A stretch of DNA of 64,000 nt, from assembly GCF_947507565.1 (NCBI RefSeq), contig NC_089179.1, positions 2,993,747 to 3,057,746 of the forward strand, given 5' to 3'. The translations under genes were made by a program, and so were the position numbers. This stretch comes from Oscarella lobularis (taxonomy: Eukaryota > Porifera > Homoscleromorpha > Homosclerophorida > Oscarellidae). The notes beneath the pieces are model-generated. The model did not search any database, was not told where the DNA came from, and worked only from the letters and a program-made list of their open reading frames with translations. Positions 45,461 through 56,800 of the stretch are shown piece after piece (the stretch's first letter is position 1; each line of letters begins with the position of its first letter).

Positions 45461-47043
45461 ATGGCATTCCTGGTGACCGCCGTTTTGGGTTCTACTGCCC
45501 TCCTTTCCTCGCTTGCATTCGGAGCAAATTTCACGAGAGGTAAGCGAGACTACAGTATATTAGGACATTGAACTGTCAAGGCACTCAAACAATCCAAAGC
45601 AATCCGCATTTTAAGCTGATTACAACGTCTTAGAAAGCATGTAACAAAACGTGCTCTCTGGACACGTTGCATGGTGAGGTCGACTCAAGCGACGGAACCT
45701 GACATTTTAATAGCGACCGGCGCTCTGCCTGCTTAATCCATTTAGCTACGTCTGACCTGAGGACTTTGTATGATAACTAAAACGGTCGAGTGGAGAGACC
45801 GCTGCAGCTAGAGTCGACACTTCATGCATTTCAATCTCCACGCGCTGATTGTAGTGCCAAATGCACCGCCCTAAGCATCAAAGTTAAATCGATACATTTG
45901 ATTAGTATATGCAAATAGCCAGGCAGTGTTAAATGCACCGCCCGAAGCGTCAAAGTTCAATTGATACATTTGATTAGTACATACAAATAGCCAGACAGTG
46001 TCAAATGCGCGGGCCGAAGCGTCCAAGTTACATTTGATTAGTACATAGGAGCCCTAAATTATACACGTGTTCTTCTAGATTACAAAATTCTGAAAGACTC
46101 TCAGACATACTACACCGATTTGGCAGATTATGGAACAGCAACGCAGAGCTCTACCTATTCTCACTCGTGCAACCCCACCGCTTCAAAAGCGATTGACGGA
46201 AACAACGAGGGTGTCTTCTATCCGTGGTGCTCGGTCACTTGCACCAACAGCGATGCCTCAGCGTGGTGGGAAGTTGACTTGAAGGCCAATTCACTCGTCT
46301 ATTCAGTCATTCTTTTCAATCGCATCGACTGCTGCATGGGCCGTCTCTCCAACTTCGACGTCATACTGAAGGATGAATCCCACGACGTCTTGAGAAGCAT
46401 TCACGAAGTTCAGGGTGGCAGAGAGATCATGGCCTTCTCAGTGCATCCCATACTCACAGGAGTTCGCTACGTTCGAGTTCAGCTTCGCGGAACAGACTTT
46501 CTCAGTCTCGCCGAAGTGGACGTTTACGGTCGGTAAAAAGTCAAAGGGCTCGCAACACCTAACCTAATTATCGGAATTATTATGTTAGGAACAAACTCGC
46601 AGGCCACCGAAAGAGACTTAGCCCGATACCAACCCGCAACTCAAAGCTCGACCTACAGTCACTCGTGTTCACCGACCGCATCCGTGGCCGTCGACGGTAA
46701 CACGGAGGGCGTCTTCTATCCGTGGTGCTCGGTCACTTGCACGAACAACGATGACCAAGCCTGGTGGCAGGTCAATCTCAGAGGCTCGCGCACTGTCTAT
46801 TCGGTTCGCGTTTTCAATCGCGTCGACTGCTGCATGGAACGTCTCGCCAATTTCAACGTCACGCTGCGAAACGCGGACGGCGAAACGCAGGCGACGAAAA
46901 ATTTCGCTGGTGGCACGAAAACCGAAATATACACATTCGAGGAGAAAGTCGAGGACGTGAGTTACGTTCGCGTTCACCTCCTCGGAAAGAACTTTCTTAG
47001 TCTTGCTGAGGTTCAAGTGATTGGTAATGACGGGACCATATAG
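45461..47043 (+). CDS. Secreted tandem F-type (fucolectin-like) lectin (gene 1)
   Basis: Exon 1 (45461-45539) encodes the signal peptide MAFLVTAVLGSTALLSSLAF. Exons 2 (46079-46528) and 3 (46589-47043) each encode one F5/8-type-C/fucolectin fold. Junctions are phase 1. Shared landmarks: ATQSSTYSHSC, AIDGN(N/T)EGVFYPWCSV, AWW.V.L, NR.DCCM.RL.NF. The F-type signature RxDx4R is present in both domains (RIDCCMGR, RVDCCMER), but the upstream His expected 27 residues earlier is Cys in both, so fucose binding may be altered. A TATA-like element (tataag) lies about 70 bp upstream of the ATG. Such lectins are secreted glycan-binding proteins, often of innate immunity. Confidence 0.85.
45832..46045 (+). 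repeat. ~68-bp tandem repeat in lectin intron 1
   Basis: About three diverged units of the type caaatgcaccgcccgaagcg followed by tacatttgattagtatatgc. One diverged unit is present at the same place in lectin gene 2 (near 48750-48830), and an inverted set lies at 44300-44545. Confidence 0.65.
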
Positions 47044-48364
47044 GTTCTTTCTCTATACTGATGCTTTAGGCGAGTGAGCTTCCAAACGCTCGAATACCGG
47101 CAGTCGAAAAGACATCTTCTCGTTTGTCTGCACGTCTTGGATGTTCTGTGTCGTCTTGCTGCTGTTGTTGCTTAAATGGAATATTGGCATTTGATCACGT
47201 GGGCACAGTATGCATTATAAACGATCCCCTTCCCCCACCCCCACTCCTGGTCGAAACATGTTCAAGGAGTCGAAAGATCGTCTGATCGCGAAATGACGTT
47301 TTCGAATGTTTGCTGTTTACTCGTTTGCCCGTCTTGGATGTTCGCAATTCTTCGCCTGGACGCGCGTACGCGCCGGAAAGGACCCCTCCCCGCATCGTAC
47401 CACACGCAAAAGTAAAGAGATACCGTCAAAACGTTTCCTCTTCCACGTCGGGCGCTGCCTCGATTGCGCATAGACCTCTAGCTTGCGAGAGCGAGGAGAG
47501 AGACTTACACTCACGTGATCACTGCACTGTACGGGATCAAAGCCCCGTACAGCGCGCGGACCCAACGTTGGATTCACTTGCTAAAAATAAACGCGGTTGA
47601 CAGATCAAAATCAATTCGCATTTTTTCCATGCCTAAAATAAAGGAGACAGTCAAGAACGTTACACGTGTGGCGTGTTCGCGTTCACCTCCTTGGAATGGG
47701 TATTCTGAGTCTCGCTCAATTAAATTCAAGTCATTGGCAATGAGAAGACCACTTCAGCAATAAATCACTGCTTTCTAACGCACGTGACTGTGAGCTTCCG
47801 CTCACTAGAATCAGCAAATGACATCGTTGAATGTTATATGCTCGCTTGTCTGCACGTGTTCTGTATTTGATCACTTGTGCAAACGTGACGCCCAAAGGGG
47901 CCCCTCAAAAAGTAAAGCCTTACCGGTAAAGTGTTTCAAGGTCGGGCCGAGAAAGACAATACTGTATTTCATTTATCCTGAGGAGAGTCTGTTACAGGCG
48001 ATGACCAGATTGGTATTCAAGCAGATGTTTGTTGAGATACAGGTTATCTTCTAAAATGATAAGTAAGTCTTTTTCGCTGACGAAAAAATAGGTTTTAATT
48101 CTGATTTTAATTAAAAGATCGACGAAGATGCTATCCCATGAGTACAGTTGAAATAGGCGGCGCTTAATTAATACATGCAAAGCGCCCGCGGGCCTTCAAG
48201 TTAAGTAATGCTGAAAAATAGACACCGTGGGCAAATGAAGCCAGAAGAGCAATTGTTCACGTGCAAACATCGTGCGCCGGGCGGTGCGACATGTGCATGA
48301 ATTATATAAGAGGACAGTGGATAGGCACGTTTGCCACACGCGCCTATAGCAAGCGGATCTTAGT
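47044..48364. other. Spacer between lectin genes with a lectin relic
   Basis: 47060-47600 matches 49860-50215 and 47760-48000 matches 50590-50810, so the whole lectin unit was duplicated. At 47665-47762 a degenerate copy of a lectin 3' end is visible (ggtattctgagtctcgct, then attggcaatgagaagaccac). 48130-48364 repeats the promoter of gene 1. Confidence 0.5.
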
Positions 48365-49684
48365 ATGGCATTCCTGGTGACGGCCGTTTTGGGCGCTACT
48401 GCTCTCTTTTCCTCGCTTGCATTCGGAGCAAATTTCACGAGCGGTAAGCGATCGAAGCTCAAAGGAATATTGAACTGTCGCGCGGCCCTCGAAAAATTCT
48501 AAAGCAATCCGCAATTTAGGCTGATTGCAACGTCAAAGAAAGCATGTAATGATCTTTAGACACCTCGGTGGGTCGAGTCGAGCGACAGAGTCTGACATTT
48601 TAGGATAGCGACCAGCGCTCTGCCTGTTCGGCCCATTTGTTTCGTTATCGATGATCGCATTTCCATAAATCAACGTACGGCGTAGAGTGAGAGTCGACTT
48701 GCAGATCGAGTCGGCACTCTATATGCATTTCAATCCCCACGCGCTGATTGTAGTGTTAATTAGATGCGCGGCCCGAACGTCGAAGTTCAATTTGACATTA
48801 ATTCGATTATATGCAATTAGCTAAGGGGCCCTAGACTATTCAGGCGTTCTTCTAGATTACGAAATTCTGAGAAAATCGTGGAAATTTTACACCGATTTGA
48901 CAGTTTTTGGAACAGCAACGCAGAGTTCTACCTATTCTCACTCGTGCAACCCCACCGCTTCAAAAGCGATTGACGGAAACAACGAGGGCGTCTTCTATCC
49001 GTGGTGCTCAGTCACACACACGAACAAGGAGGCGGCACCGTGGTGGGAAGTCAACTTGAGAAAAGGCTCAACCGTCTATTCAGTCGTTGTTTTCAATCGT
49101 CTCGGCGACATGGATCGTCTCTCCAACTTCGACGTCATACTGAAAGATAAATCCCACAACGTCTTGAGAAGCATCCACGAAGTTCAGGGTGACAGAGAGA
49201 TCATGGGCTTCGAAGTGCAGCCCGTACTCGAAGACGTTATCTACGTTCGAGTCCAGCTTCGCGGAAAAAACGTTCTCAGTCTCGCTGAAGTAGAAGTTTA
49301 CGGTCGGTAAAAGAGTCGAAGGACTACCTCCTGTCACATAACATAATTACTCGAATTATTTTCTTAGGAATGAACTCGGAAGCCACCCAAACAAACCTAG
49401 CCCATTACCAACCCGCAACTCAAAGCTCGACCTCCAGTCACTCGTGTTCACCGACCGCTTCTTTGGCCGTCGACGGCAACACGGAGGGCGTCTTCGATCC
49501 GTGGTGCTCGGTCGCTCAAACGAACGACGAGGATCAAGCCTGGTGGCAGGTCGAGCTCCCAGGCACGCGTATTGTCTACTCGGTTCGCGTTTTCAATCGC
49601 GTCGACTGCTGCATGGAAAATCTCGCAAATTTCAACATCACGCTGCTAGATTGGTACGGAAGAACGCAGGCGACGAAACATTAA
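48365..49684 (+). CDS. Secreted tandem F-type lectin (gene 2), second domain truncated by frameshift
   Basis: Exon 1 (48365-48443) encodes the signal peptide (MAFLVTAVLGATALFSSLAF), exon 2 (48856-49302) the first F-type domain, exon 3 (49368-49684) the second. In domain 1 the RxDCC signature is replaced by RLGDMDR, but a His now sits 27 residues upstream (THTNKEA). In domain 2 RVDCCMEN has lost the last basic residue. After TQATKH an insertion (net +7 nt against gene 1) shifts the frame and a stop follows at 49682. The rest of the fold, including SLAEVQVIG, continues in another frame to about 49839. Either the second domain is truncated or the gene is decaying. A TATA-like ttatataag lies about 60 bp upstream of the ATG. 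Confidence 0.75.
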
Positions 49685-50245
49685 TTTTTTCGTCGGTGGC
49701 ACGCAAACCGAAATATACACGTTCGATAAGAAAGTCGAGAGAGTAGGTATCGTTCGCGTTCACCTCCTCGGAAAGAACGTTCTTAGTCTTGCTGAGGTTC
49801 AAGTGATCGGTAATGACGGGACCATTTTAGAGGAATAGGTTCTTTTTCTATACTGATGCTTTAGGCAAGTGAGAGCTCTACTTCCATCCGCTCGAATCGG
49901 CGACATTTTCTGAATGATTGATGCTCGTTTGTCTGCACGTCTTGGATGTTCGCAATTGAAAATTTGTTGTCTTGCTGCTGCTGCTGCTGCTGTTGCTGTT
50001 GGTTTTAAATGGAATTCTCTGCCTGGGCACGTACTGTACGCACCGGAAAGGGCCCCCTCCCCCTCGCATCGTACTATACGCAAAAAGTAAAGACATACAC
50101 AGTCAAAACGTTTCCTCTTCGACGTCGGGCGCCGCCTCGATCGCGCAGAGAGAGAAGACTCATACTCACGTGATCAATTCTGATCAAAGCCCGTACAGGG
50201 CACGGACCCGGAGATGCTAGCACTTTATTATCCGTGATGCTAGCC

Positions 50246-50309
50246 TAGCCTCGCGTTCGCCAGGTCCTTCTCCACGGGAGGGGAGAAGGGCCTGGCGAAC
50301 GCGAGGCTA
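50246..50309. repeat. Short foldback element 1
   Basis: 28-bp arms (left starts tagcctcgcgttcgccagg) with one mismatch around an 8-nt loop. The outer ends tagcctcgc/gcgaggcta recur in the next element. Confidence 0.8.
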
Positions 50310-50354
50310 ATGCTAGCCTGGCAGAATATTTATTTATAGCTCTGGCCTGGCTGC

Positions 50355-50413
50355 TAGCCTCGCGTGCCATGCAGGCCCCGGGATCAGAGGAGAAGGGCCT
50401 GCACGCGAGGCTA
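50355..50413. repeat. Short foldback element 2
   Basis: Arms tagcctcgcgtg...caggccc and gggcctgcacgcgaggcta around a GC-rich loop, with the same outer ends as element 1. Confidence 0.7.
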
Positions 50414-50498
50414 CGCCGCTGCCCGCGGGCGTACAAAGAATCTAGTCGATAGGCTCGTTTGCCACACGCCTATAGAAAGCCAAACGAAGCGGATCTCA

Positions 50499-50551
50499 CT
50501 CGCAAGCCAGCCCCCGGATGTCCCCGGGAGGAGAACGGACTGGCTTGCGAG
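50499..50551. repeat. Short foldback element 3
   Basis: Perfect 12-bp arms (ctcgcaagccag/ctggcttgcgag) around a loop containing cccgg and ccggg. The 3' flank reads gaggctag, like the other two elements. Confidence 0.6.
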
Positions 50552-51075
50552 GCTAGGCATTCATACTGTCTCGGCAACTAGTTGAAACAAATCAAACGGG
50601 TATTCTGAGTCTCGCAGAAGTTCAAGTGATTGGCAATGAAAAGACCACTTAGGCAAACTTTTCTATACTGACGCTTTCTAAGGCACGCGACTGTGAGCTT
50701 AATGACATCGTTGAATGTTTGACGTTCGCTTGTCTGCACGTGTTCTGCATTTGATCGCTTGTGCACACGTAACGCCCAAAGGGGCCCCCTCAAGAAAAGC
50801 CATAAGGTCAAAAAGTCGGGTCGAGATAGAGAGTAACAACTGAACCAAAGCCCCGTACGCCCACCTATATATTTATGTATTGATGTATTTATTTATTTAC
50901 TCATTTTGGCGTCGCCTTTTTCAACTATAGTATCTGCGTCAATCATTTAATTAAAATCAAAAGTAAGACCATTTTTTTCGTCAGTAAAAGGGACTTACTT
51001 CTGGGAAGATATCTCCAAAACAGCCTCCTTGATTCAACGAATAACAATCTTGTCGTCGCCGGTAACAGACAATTC

Positions 51076-52113
51076 TCACAAAAAATGAGCAGACAACGTC
51101 ACACCGGTCAACTCTTCGCTAACCTCCCACAATCGACGAGCGACCTCATCGTCCTTTGCAACATCAGCGACGTCGGCCTGACGACAATCGACAAAGTAAC
51201 GCCCACTCACCCCATCCAATTCCTCAGCCAAAGCGCAATAGATGCTCGTCTGCGCTCCCTGCCACGGCGTCTTGAGAAACAGCAGAGCGATCGGCGCGAC
51301 GAGAATCGCCTTGACGACGCCCCAAAATCCGCGAATCACGTGTCGACCCAAATTTGTAAAAACAATCCCCGGATGTAGAGCGTTTACCGTGACGCCGACA
51401 CTTCCGTCGCCAAGACGACGCGAAAGTTCGCGAGTGAAGAGCACGTTCGCCAACTTGCTTCGACAGTAGGCGACACGTCGATCGTAATCGCGTTCAAAAT
51501 TCAAATCATTGAAATCAATTTTACCGCGTTTGTGACCGAGTGACGCCACGTTGATGACGCGACTCGGTTTCGATTCGACGAGACGATCCATGAGGAGAAG
51601 CGTGAGAAGAAAATGACCGAGATGATTTACGCCGAAATGCATCTCGTGACCGTCGACTGTGCGCCAATACGGGCATCGATAGACGCCCGCGTTGTTCACG
51701 AGAACGTCAATGGATCGTTCTTCTGTGCGCATGCGTGCGACGAATTGTCGCACCGATGCGAAGTCTGCTAAGTCGAGATGTCGATACGCGACGGATTCGA
51801 CGTCGGTTGTGCGTTTCGCGCGTCGGCGAATGTCTTCGCAGGCGGCGCGACCGCGTTTCGCGTCGCGGCAGCCGATTATGACGCGTGCGCCGCGTTTTGC
51901 GAGTTCGACTGCCGTCTCTTTGCCTATTCCCGTGTTTCCGCCCGTTATTATAACGGTTTTGCCCGAAAGTCGGCGTTTGCTGCGGCAAACTCCGCCCGCG
52001 AAGTACCTAGAGAGAGAATTTAGCATAGAAACGTCGCGCTACGCTGCTTTGCACTTTCGAATCGCTAGCAGGCAGCCGGAGAGAGCCGCTACAAAAAGAA
52101 TCACCTCTTTCAT
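51076..52113 (-). CDS. Retinol-dehydrogenase-like short-chain dehydrogenase/reductase
   Basis: Two exons: 52113-52043 (71 nt) and 52006-51076, joined by a 36-nt intron. The upstream ATG is preferred over the in-frame ATG at 52026, because the spliced N terminus gives a hydrophobic anchor (VILFVAALSGCLLAI) followed by RKCKAAYFAGGVCRSK, matching the N-terminal pattern of RDH11/12/13-type enzymes. The classical SDR motifs are present: TGGNTGIGK (NADP-binding), NNAGVY, INVASLG (catalytic Ser) and YCRSK (catalytic YxxxK), then HPGIV. The length of about 333 residues fits the family. Expected to be a microsomal or mitochondrial membrane-bound oxidoreductase of retinal, aldehyde or steroid-type substrates; the exact substrate cannot be read from sequence. 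Confidence 0.9.
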
Positions 52114-52724
52114 GATTGTAGACAGCAGTCCCGGACGTTTTCAGGTGTCCCGTAGGACAAAAAGAAAATAATTAAACTAAACCTACTGTAGATAAAGATC
52201 ATGTCGTTATTGTATAGGTAAACGCTTGCTTTCTTCACTTCAAAACGGAATGACCATTTGCTCTCTTATTGATCTCGAATGGTCGACCATGACCGAAAGT
52301 GATATATAGATATATAGCCTCTCTCTCTATATATATACATATACATATATATGTATATATGCGTGGCAAAATAGCGGCAATATATATACGTTTCTGCACG
52401 TGTTGGCTGCATGAGCTTCGGCTGGGTGCGCGACATTGAGCCAGCTGAAACGTTAGCTGCCACTGTTAGACTATGAACGTTGTAAACCGCAAAGCGTACC
52501 GCACTGTCTTAGTGGCTAGGAACTAAAACATTCTCCTTGGTAGACAGCCAGAACTGACTAGACTATAGTCATATAGTAATAAAACCGACTACTGCCTACT
52601 CGATTATAAGGCAATAAATTCACGCCGCCCCAAGAACAGAAACAGTCTCGAAACGAGAGTAATTTAACGACAGAAAAAAACGACACGTACGTCAAGGAGC
52701 GCTCGAACTGCAAGTGACAATAAA
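52114..52724. other. Intergenic, AT dinucleotide-rich
   Basis: Contains a TA-rich run (tatatatacatatacatata) near 52330-52362. No gene seen. Confidence 0.5.
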
Positions 52725-53447
52725 TCAAAACCTAACGGTGACTGAACGAAAATCGAAGTCTTTCAAATCCAGCGCTCCTCCCTTTGCTAACAGATCCCCG
52801 AACACTCGCTCGTAACTGCTCGCGGTAACTTGAGCAGCGACCCGGTAGGGAAACCAGTCGATAACGCCCCCAAACAAATTGTTCGTGACGGCGAAAATGT
52901 CGCAGTGGGTCTCGGGACGCTCCTCATTCGGTCGCGCGATGGTGAACGTAAGACCGGCGCGAGCGCGCGTATAATTAACCGGAAATCGCGGGGACGATCG
53001 ATCGAAGTCGTTACGGTCCGTGCCCTTGTAAAAGCATGCGCGGGCGTGGTCGCAGGTGACGTAAACGACGTCATGGACGAGGAGACGCGTTTGAAGCGGC
53101 CACGGCGTGACGATGTTCCAGAGAGCGACGAGTTGATCGTCTATGCTGGAAACGATCGGCGCATAGACGTCCCACTTCTGGCGAATCTCGTGCCTGCTGA
53201 GAAGGCAGGCGACTTTTAGGGCGGTAATTGGCACGGAGGACCAGTAGAATTTCATTTGGAATCGAGGACCGGACGATTCGAATTGTTTCGATGGATCTGC
53301 TGTGTAGTAGAATTTCGCGTTTGGCCCAAGTCTGTCAGGGTTGCCGTCGCGCAAGAATGTCCATCCAGGGTCCTCGCGGCTTTCCTTTTCCAGTCGAAAA
53401 GCGTGCTGCACGTCTGAAATAGAGAACGGCTCGGGAAGGACGTTCAT
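52725..53447 (-). CDS. START-like lipid-binding domain protein
   Basis: Single open frame with ATG at 53447-53445 (MNVLPEPFSIS), 240 codons. It has the length and pattern of one START domain: an N-terminal helix (AFRLEKESREDPGWTF), a strand pair (MKFYWSSVPITALKVACLLS), RQKWDVYAPIVSSID, a central strand with VVYVTCDHA and RFPVNYTRARAGL, and a long C-terminal helix (YRVAAQVTASSYERVFGDLL). START proteins bind single lipid or sterol molecules in a hydrophobic pocket. There is no signal peptide or membrane segment, so it is probably cytosolic. It lies upstream of, and on the same strand as, the SDR gene. The family call is by eye. Confidence 0.6.
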   Translation of the reverse strand: MNVLPEPFSISDVQHAFRLEKESREDPGWTFLRDGNPDRLGPNAKFYYTADPSKQFESSGPRFQMKFYWSSVPITALKVACLLSRHEIRQKWDVYAPIVSSIDDQLVALWNIVTPWPLQTRLLVHDVVYVTCDHARACFYKGTDRNDFDRSSPRFPVNYTRARAGLTFTIARPNEERPETHCDIFAVTNNLFGGVIDWFPYRVAAQVTASSYERVFGDLLAKGGALDLKDFDFRSVTVRF

Positions 53448-53888
53448 TTTCAACAAATTACAACAAAAATGTCGTACGCATGCGAGCGCAGTGCACTGTT
53501 TCTTCCGGTATGCAAACGGTTAAGCGTATGCGTTATTTACGCCTTCATGTGCGGATCAGTGCGGGACTATCACTAATCAATGTCTTAACTCCAGTGGTCA
53601 TTTCGCTTCCTACTAAATGTTAGCCTAGTCGAAATCCGAGAGGTACATTCAATTTTGGAGCCACATCAAATTTGGAGTACTAAGCGACAAAGTACCCCAG
53701 TATGCAGGTGCTCCAAATAAAAAGGTATACAGATACCATATGATTTCACTACCGCAGAAGGTCCGTCTAGTAAAAATTCCTCGTTTCTCTTCTGCCGATA
53801 TTAACTACATCGGGTAACACACTAAATTACTAAAAGAGAAAAAAATGTACAGTCTGCCTCTAATGTCGGTCAGTCCGAGTTTTGCTAT
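53448..53888. other. Short intergenic region
   Basis: No gene or repeat recognised between the START gene and the ankyrin-ROC-COR-death gene. Confidence 0.5.
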
Positions 53889-56800
53889 TTATTGACGCTC
53901 ATGCAGCTCTTCGTACTTGCTTTTGATGGCTGATCGGGCAATACCGACCTGCTGGAACCAACGAAGAAGACCGCCTACTGTCGGAGATGCTGATTGCTTC
54001 GTCCACAACTCCAGCACCTTAAACATACGAACGAAATTATCACGAGTAAACTCGCCAATGTCATGACGATCATTCAAGCTTGTGCCTAGGAAAATACTAA
54101 CAGCTTCCCACTTTGATCCGTCGACGGCAGCGCACGCCGTCAGGAACTCAGCTGATGCCAAATCTTCGTCCGCGGGAAAAATGCCTATATAATATGTAAT
54201 TAACAAAAGATAAACATTTCCAAAAGGAAGAATACCGGACGCAGTGGTAGGCCAAGCAAAGAGCACCAAGTCTCTGACGCGAGACCGATGACGTCTTTCC
54301 GGTCGAGCAGAAAAAAGGAAATGATCAAGAGCCTTGTCGTTCGCCTTCTGATGAACTGCACTCGACGAATAAATAGCCGGATCTTCGTCGAGCAGTTTCA
54401 GATGGCAGCTGTCTATATAGAACCAATTGAAAGCAACGCCAGGACTCCTTTCGTCGCACGCTGCCACGATCATCGTCTTCAGCTCGTCGAGAAACTCCTT
54501 CGCAGTCGACTCGTATCCGGCTTTGTCTGACCAGCGAAGGATGACGTCGATGCAATGGCGTTCCTTCTTTAGGCCCAATCTTATTAGACACTCGACCTCT
54601 TTGTCGTCGACTATCTTCACTAATTTGACGCCGTCCTTCCAGACTTCGTGGCTCGTGTTGGCCAGGCGAGAGCATCGACATTGAAGAAGGACGAACGACG
54701 ATGGTGATATGATATCGACGCAATGGACACACTCGTATCGTTGACCACGATACACGTCCATCGTTGAATGCTTACCCCAGGCGTCGCCAGGAATTGAACA
54801 CTGAAGAAGAGCCGGAATCTGATATACTTCTGGTAAGTGTTCAACCCGAAAACACAGTTCGAGGTACAGAAGAATTTCAATTGCATCGTCGACTGGAACT
54901 GAAAACGGAGACGGGATCCCTTTCTCTTTGAGATGGTTTCCGAATGCGACCAAAGCTGAGTTGATGTCCTCTTTAGACGCCTTGCCTGATTTTTCAGTTG
55001 GCATGCCAAATGGGAAATAGGGTGGTGAAAGAAGAGGGCCAATCACGTTGTGACATAACCAGATTGGTCGGACGCAAATTCGACGACCCAGATTAACGAT
55101 CTAAGGAAATAACAATAATAATAAAGAAAATATGGCAATTCTATTGATTAAAACGCCCACTCACTATTCCAGATGAGTCAAGATACTCAACGGCAATTTT
55201 TTTCTCGCCGTCTGTCAAAGTGATGCCGACGTCTTCGGCGACGAATTTCTCAAACTCTTCTGTCGTCATGAAATAGCCCAACGGACCCTTGCGCTTCTCG
55301 TCCGGAAGAGAGAGATTCTGCTCAATTGAATAGCACAATTTGGGCACATCCTCTGCAGTCTGCAAAACAGAAAAACCGAGTGCCTAAGCAACGAGCAAGA
55401 TAACACTACATCCACCTCTAAGATTTGTTCACGGAGACTTCTGAGCTTGTCTCGGCAGTTGTTCATGCGAACCGAATTGCTTTTACTACAATCCATTTCG
55501 ATTACGTGTGAAATCTCAAAGGTGTCTCCAAATTCCTCCTGAAGAATTCCTGCAACTCTTTTCAGCTGAAAACTCGCTTCGGTTCCCGCCTTCTCTTGGA
55601 CGCCAACTAAATTGAAGATCATGACAAGGCGAATCAGCGATCTCAAGTGCGGAGGAAGCATGCGCAACGAAGCCTTGGCAAACGCACACCAATAGCGTCC
55701 TTCTTGTAACAGAAGACTTTCTGACGTCATCTCCTCTCCGTCTCGAAAGCGAAGAACAAGAGCAAACATTGTATTGGAGCGTCGAAAGAAGAGACCGTGA
55801 GCGCTGTGGAAGGTCCATTGGGCACCAAAGTCCCACGTCGTTCCTTTGCCCACTCCCGGAATTTTGACATGGTGAATTTCAATGCCGGCTGTGCGATCTT
55901 TCGCGTCGACTGGAGGACGATTGAGTTGAAGAAGAGAATTGACGAACGTGGTTTTTCCCGCCATATCGCTGCCAATTACGCAGATTTTGATCGAATCAGG
56001 TTGAACTTTTTCGCGTTGAAGGATAGAAAATCGGGCAGCGTCCTATTAAACTAATTACGCCCAGAACAGTATACAAAAGCAAACTGAAAATGGCGCGTAC
56101 GTAATGCTGTCGAAGTCGCATTCTGATTTCACCATCTTCTGCCAGCTGATGAGGCGTCTTTCCGTACTATAAATTCCGCCTTATAATCTGCCATTTCTGA
56201 AATGACGCCTCACTTCGTCTTCGCACGTGACGTCAACACCCTTTTCAATCAAGTAATCTATAACTGACTTGCTTGGGGAGACTTGACTTGCTGCAAGATG
56301 CAAGGCATTGCGATTTATCTGTAAAAGATAAGATAGAGACAAGGCCAGCAGTGAACATTCTGAGTACGAAATCTCTAGCAGAAATATCAGCCCCTAGTTC
56401 GATCAGCTGCTGAATAGCAACAAACGAAGGTGGACATAACGCACATGCGTGCAATAACGGCGTTCTCCCCTTCTGAAACAGAAATCGCGAAATAGGCCAA
56501 AAGTGTGAAAATGCTGTCACCCTATTCTTTGAATTGACATCAACCCTTCTCTCAGTGATAAGATGCTTCACAGCATCTTTCACGTCATCTTCGGAATGTT
56601 CTTCCCTACTGGCGTAAAACAAAGCCGTTTGCCCTTTCTGCATAAACGAAGCGGTTAATCATATGATACATGTATTAATTAATTAGTAACGCTCTAAAAC
56701 CTTATCTGTTGCTCTACAATCAGCTCCTCTCTCGCTCAAGTAACGCATTTTCAGTAGGCCCCTTCCACACGCTAACATCAAAGGCGTTTGTCCCAGCTAA

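Larger units (their letters stand above)
49685..51075. other. Lectin 3' flank, relics and foldback elements
   Basis: Contains the out-of-frame end of lectin gene 2 (to about 49839), a copy of the lectin spacer, a third partial lectin unit (promoter-like 50430-50500; 3'-end relic ggtattctgagtctcgcaga at 50598-50652), and three short hairpins listed separately. No intact gene. Confidence 0.5.
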
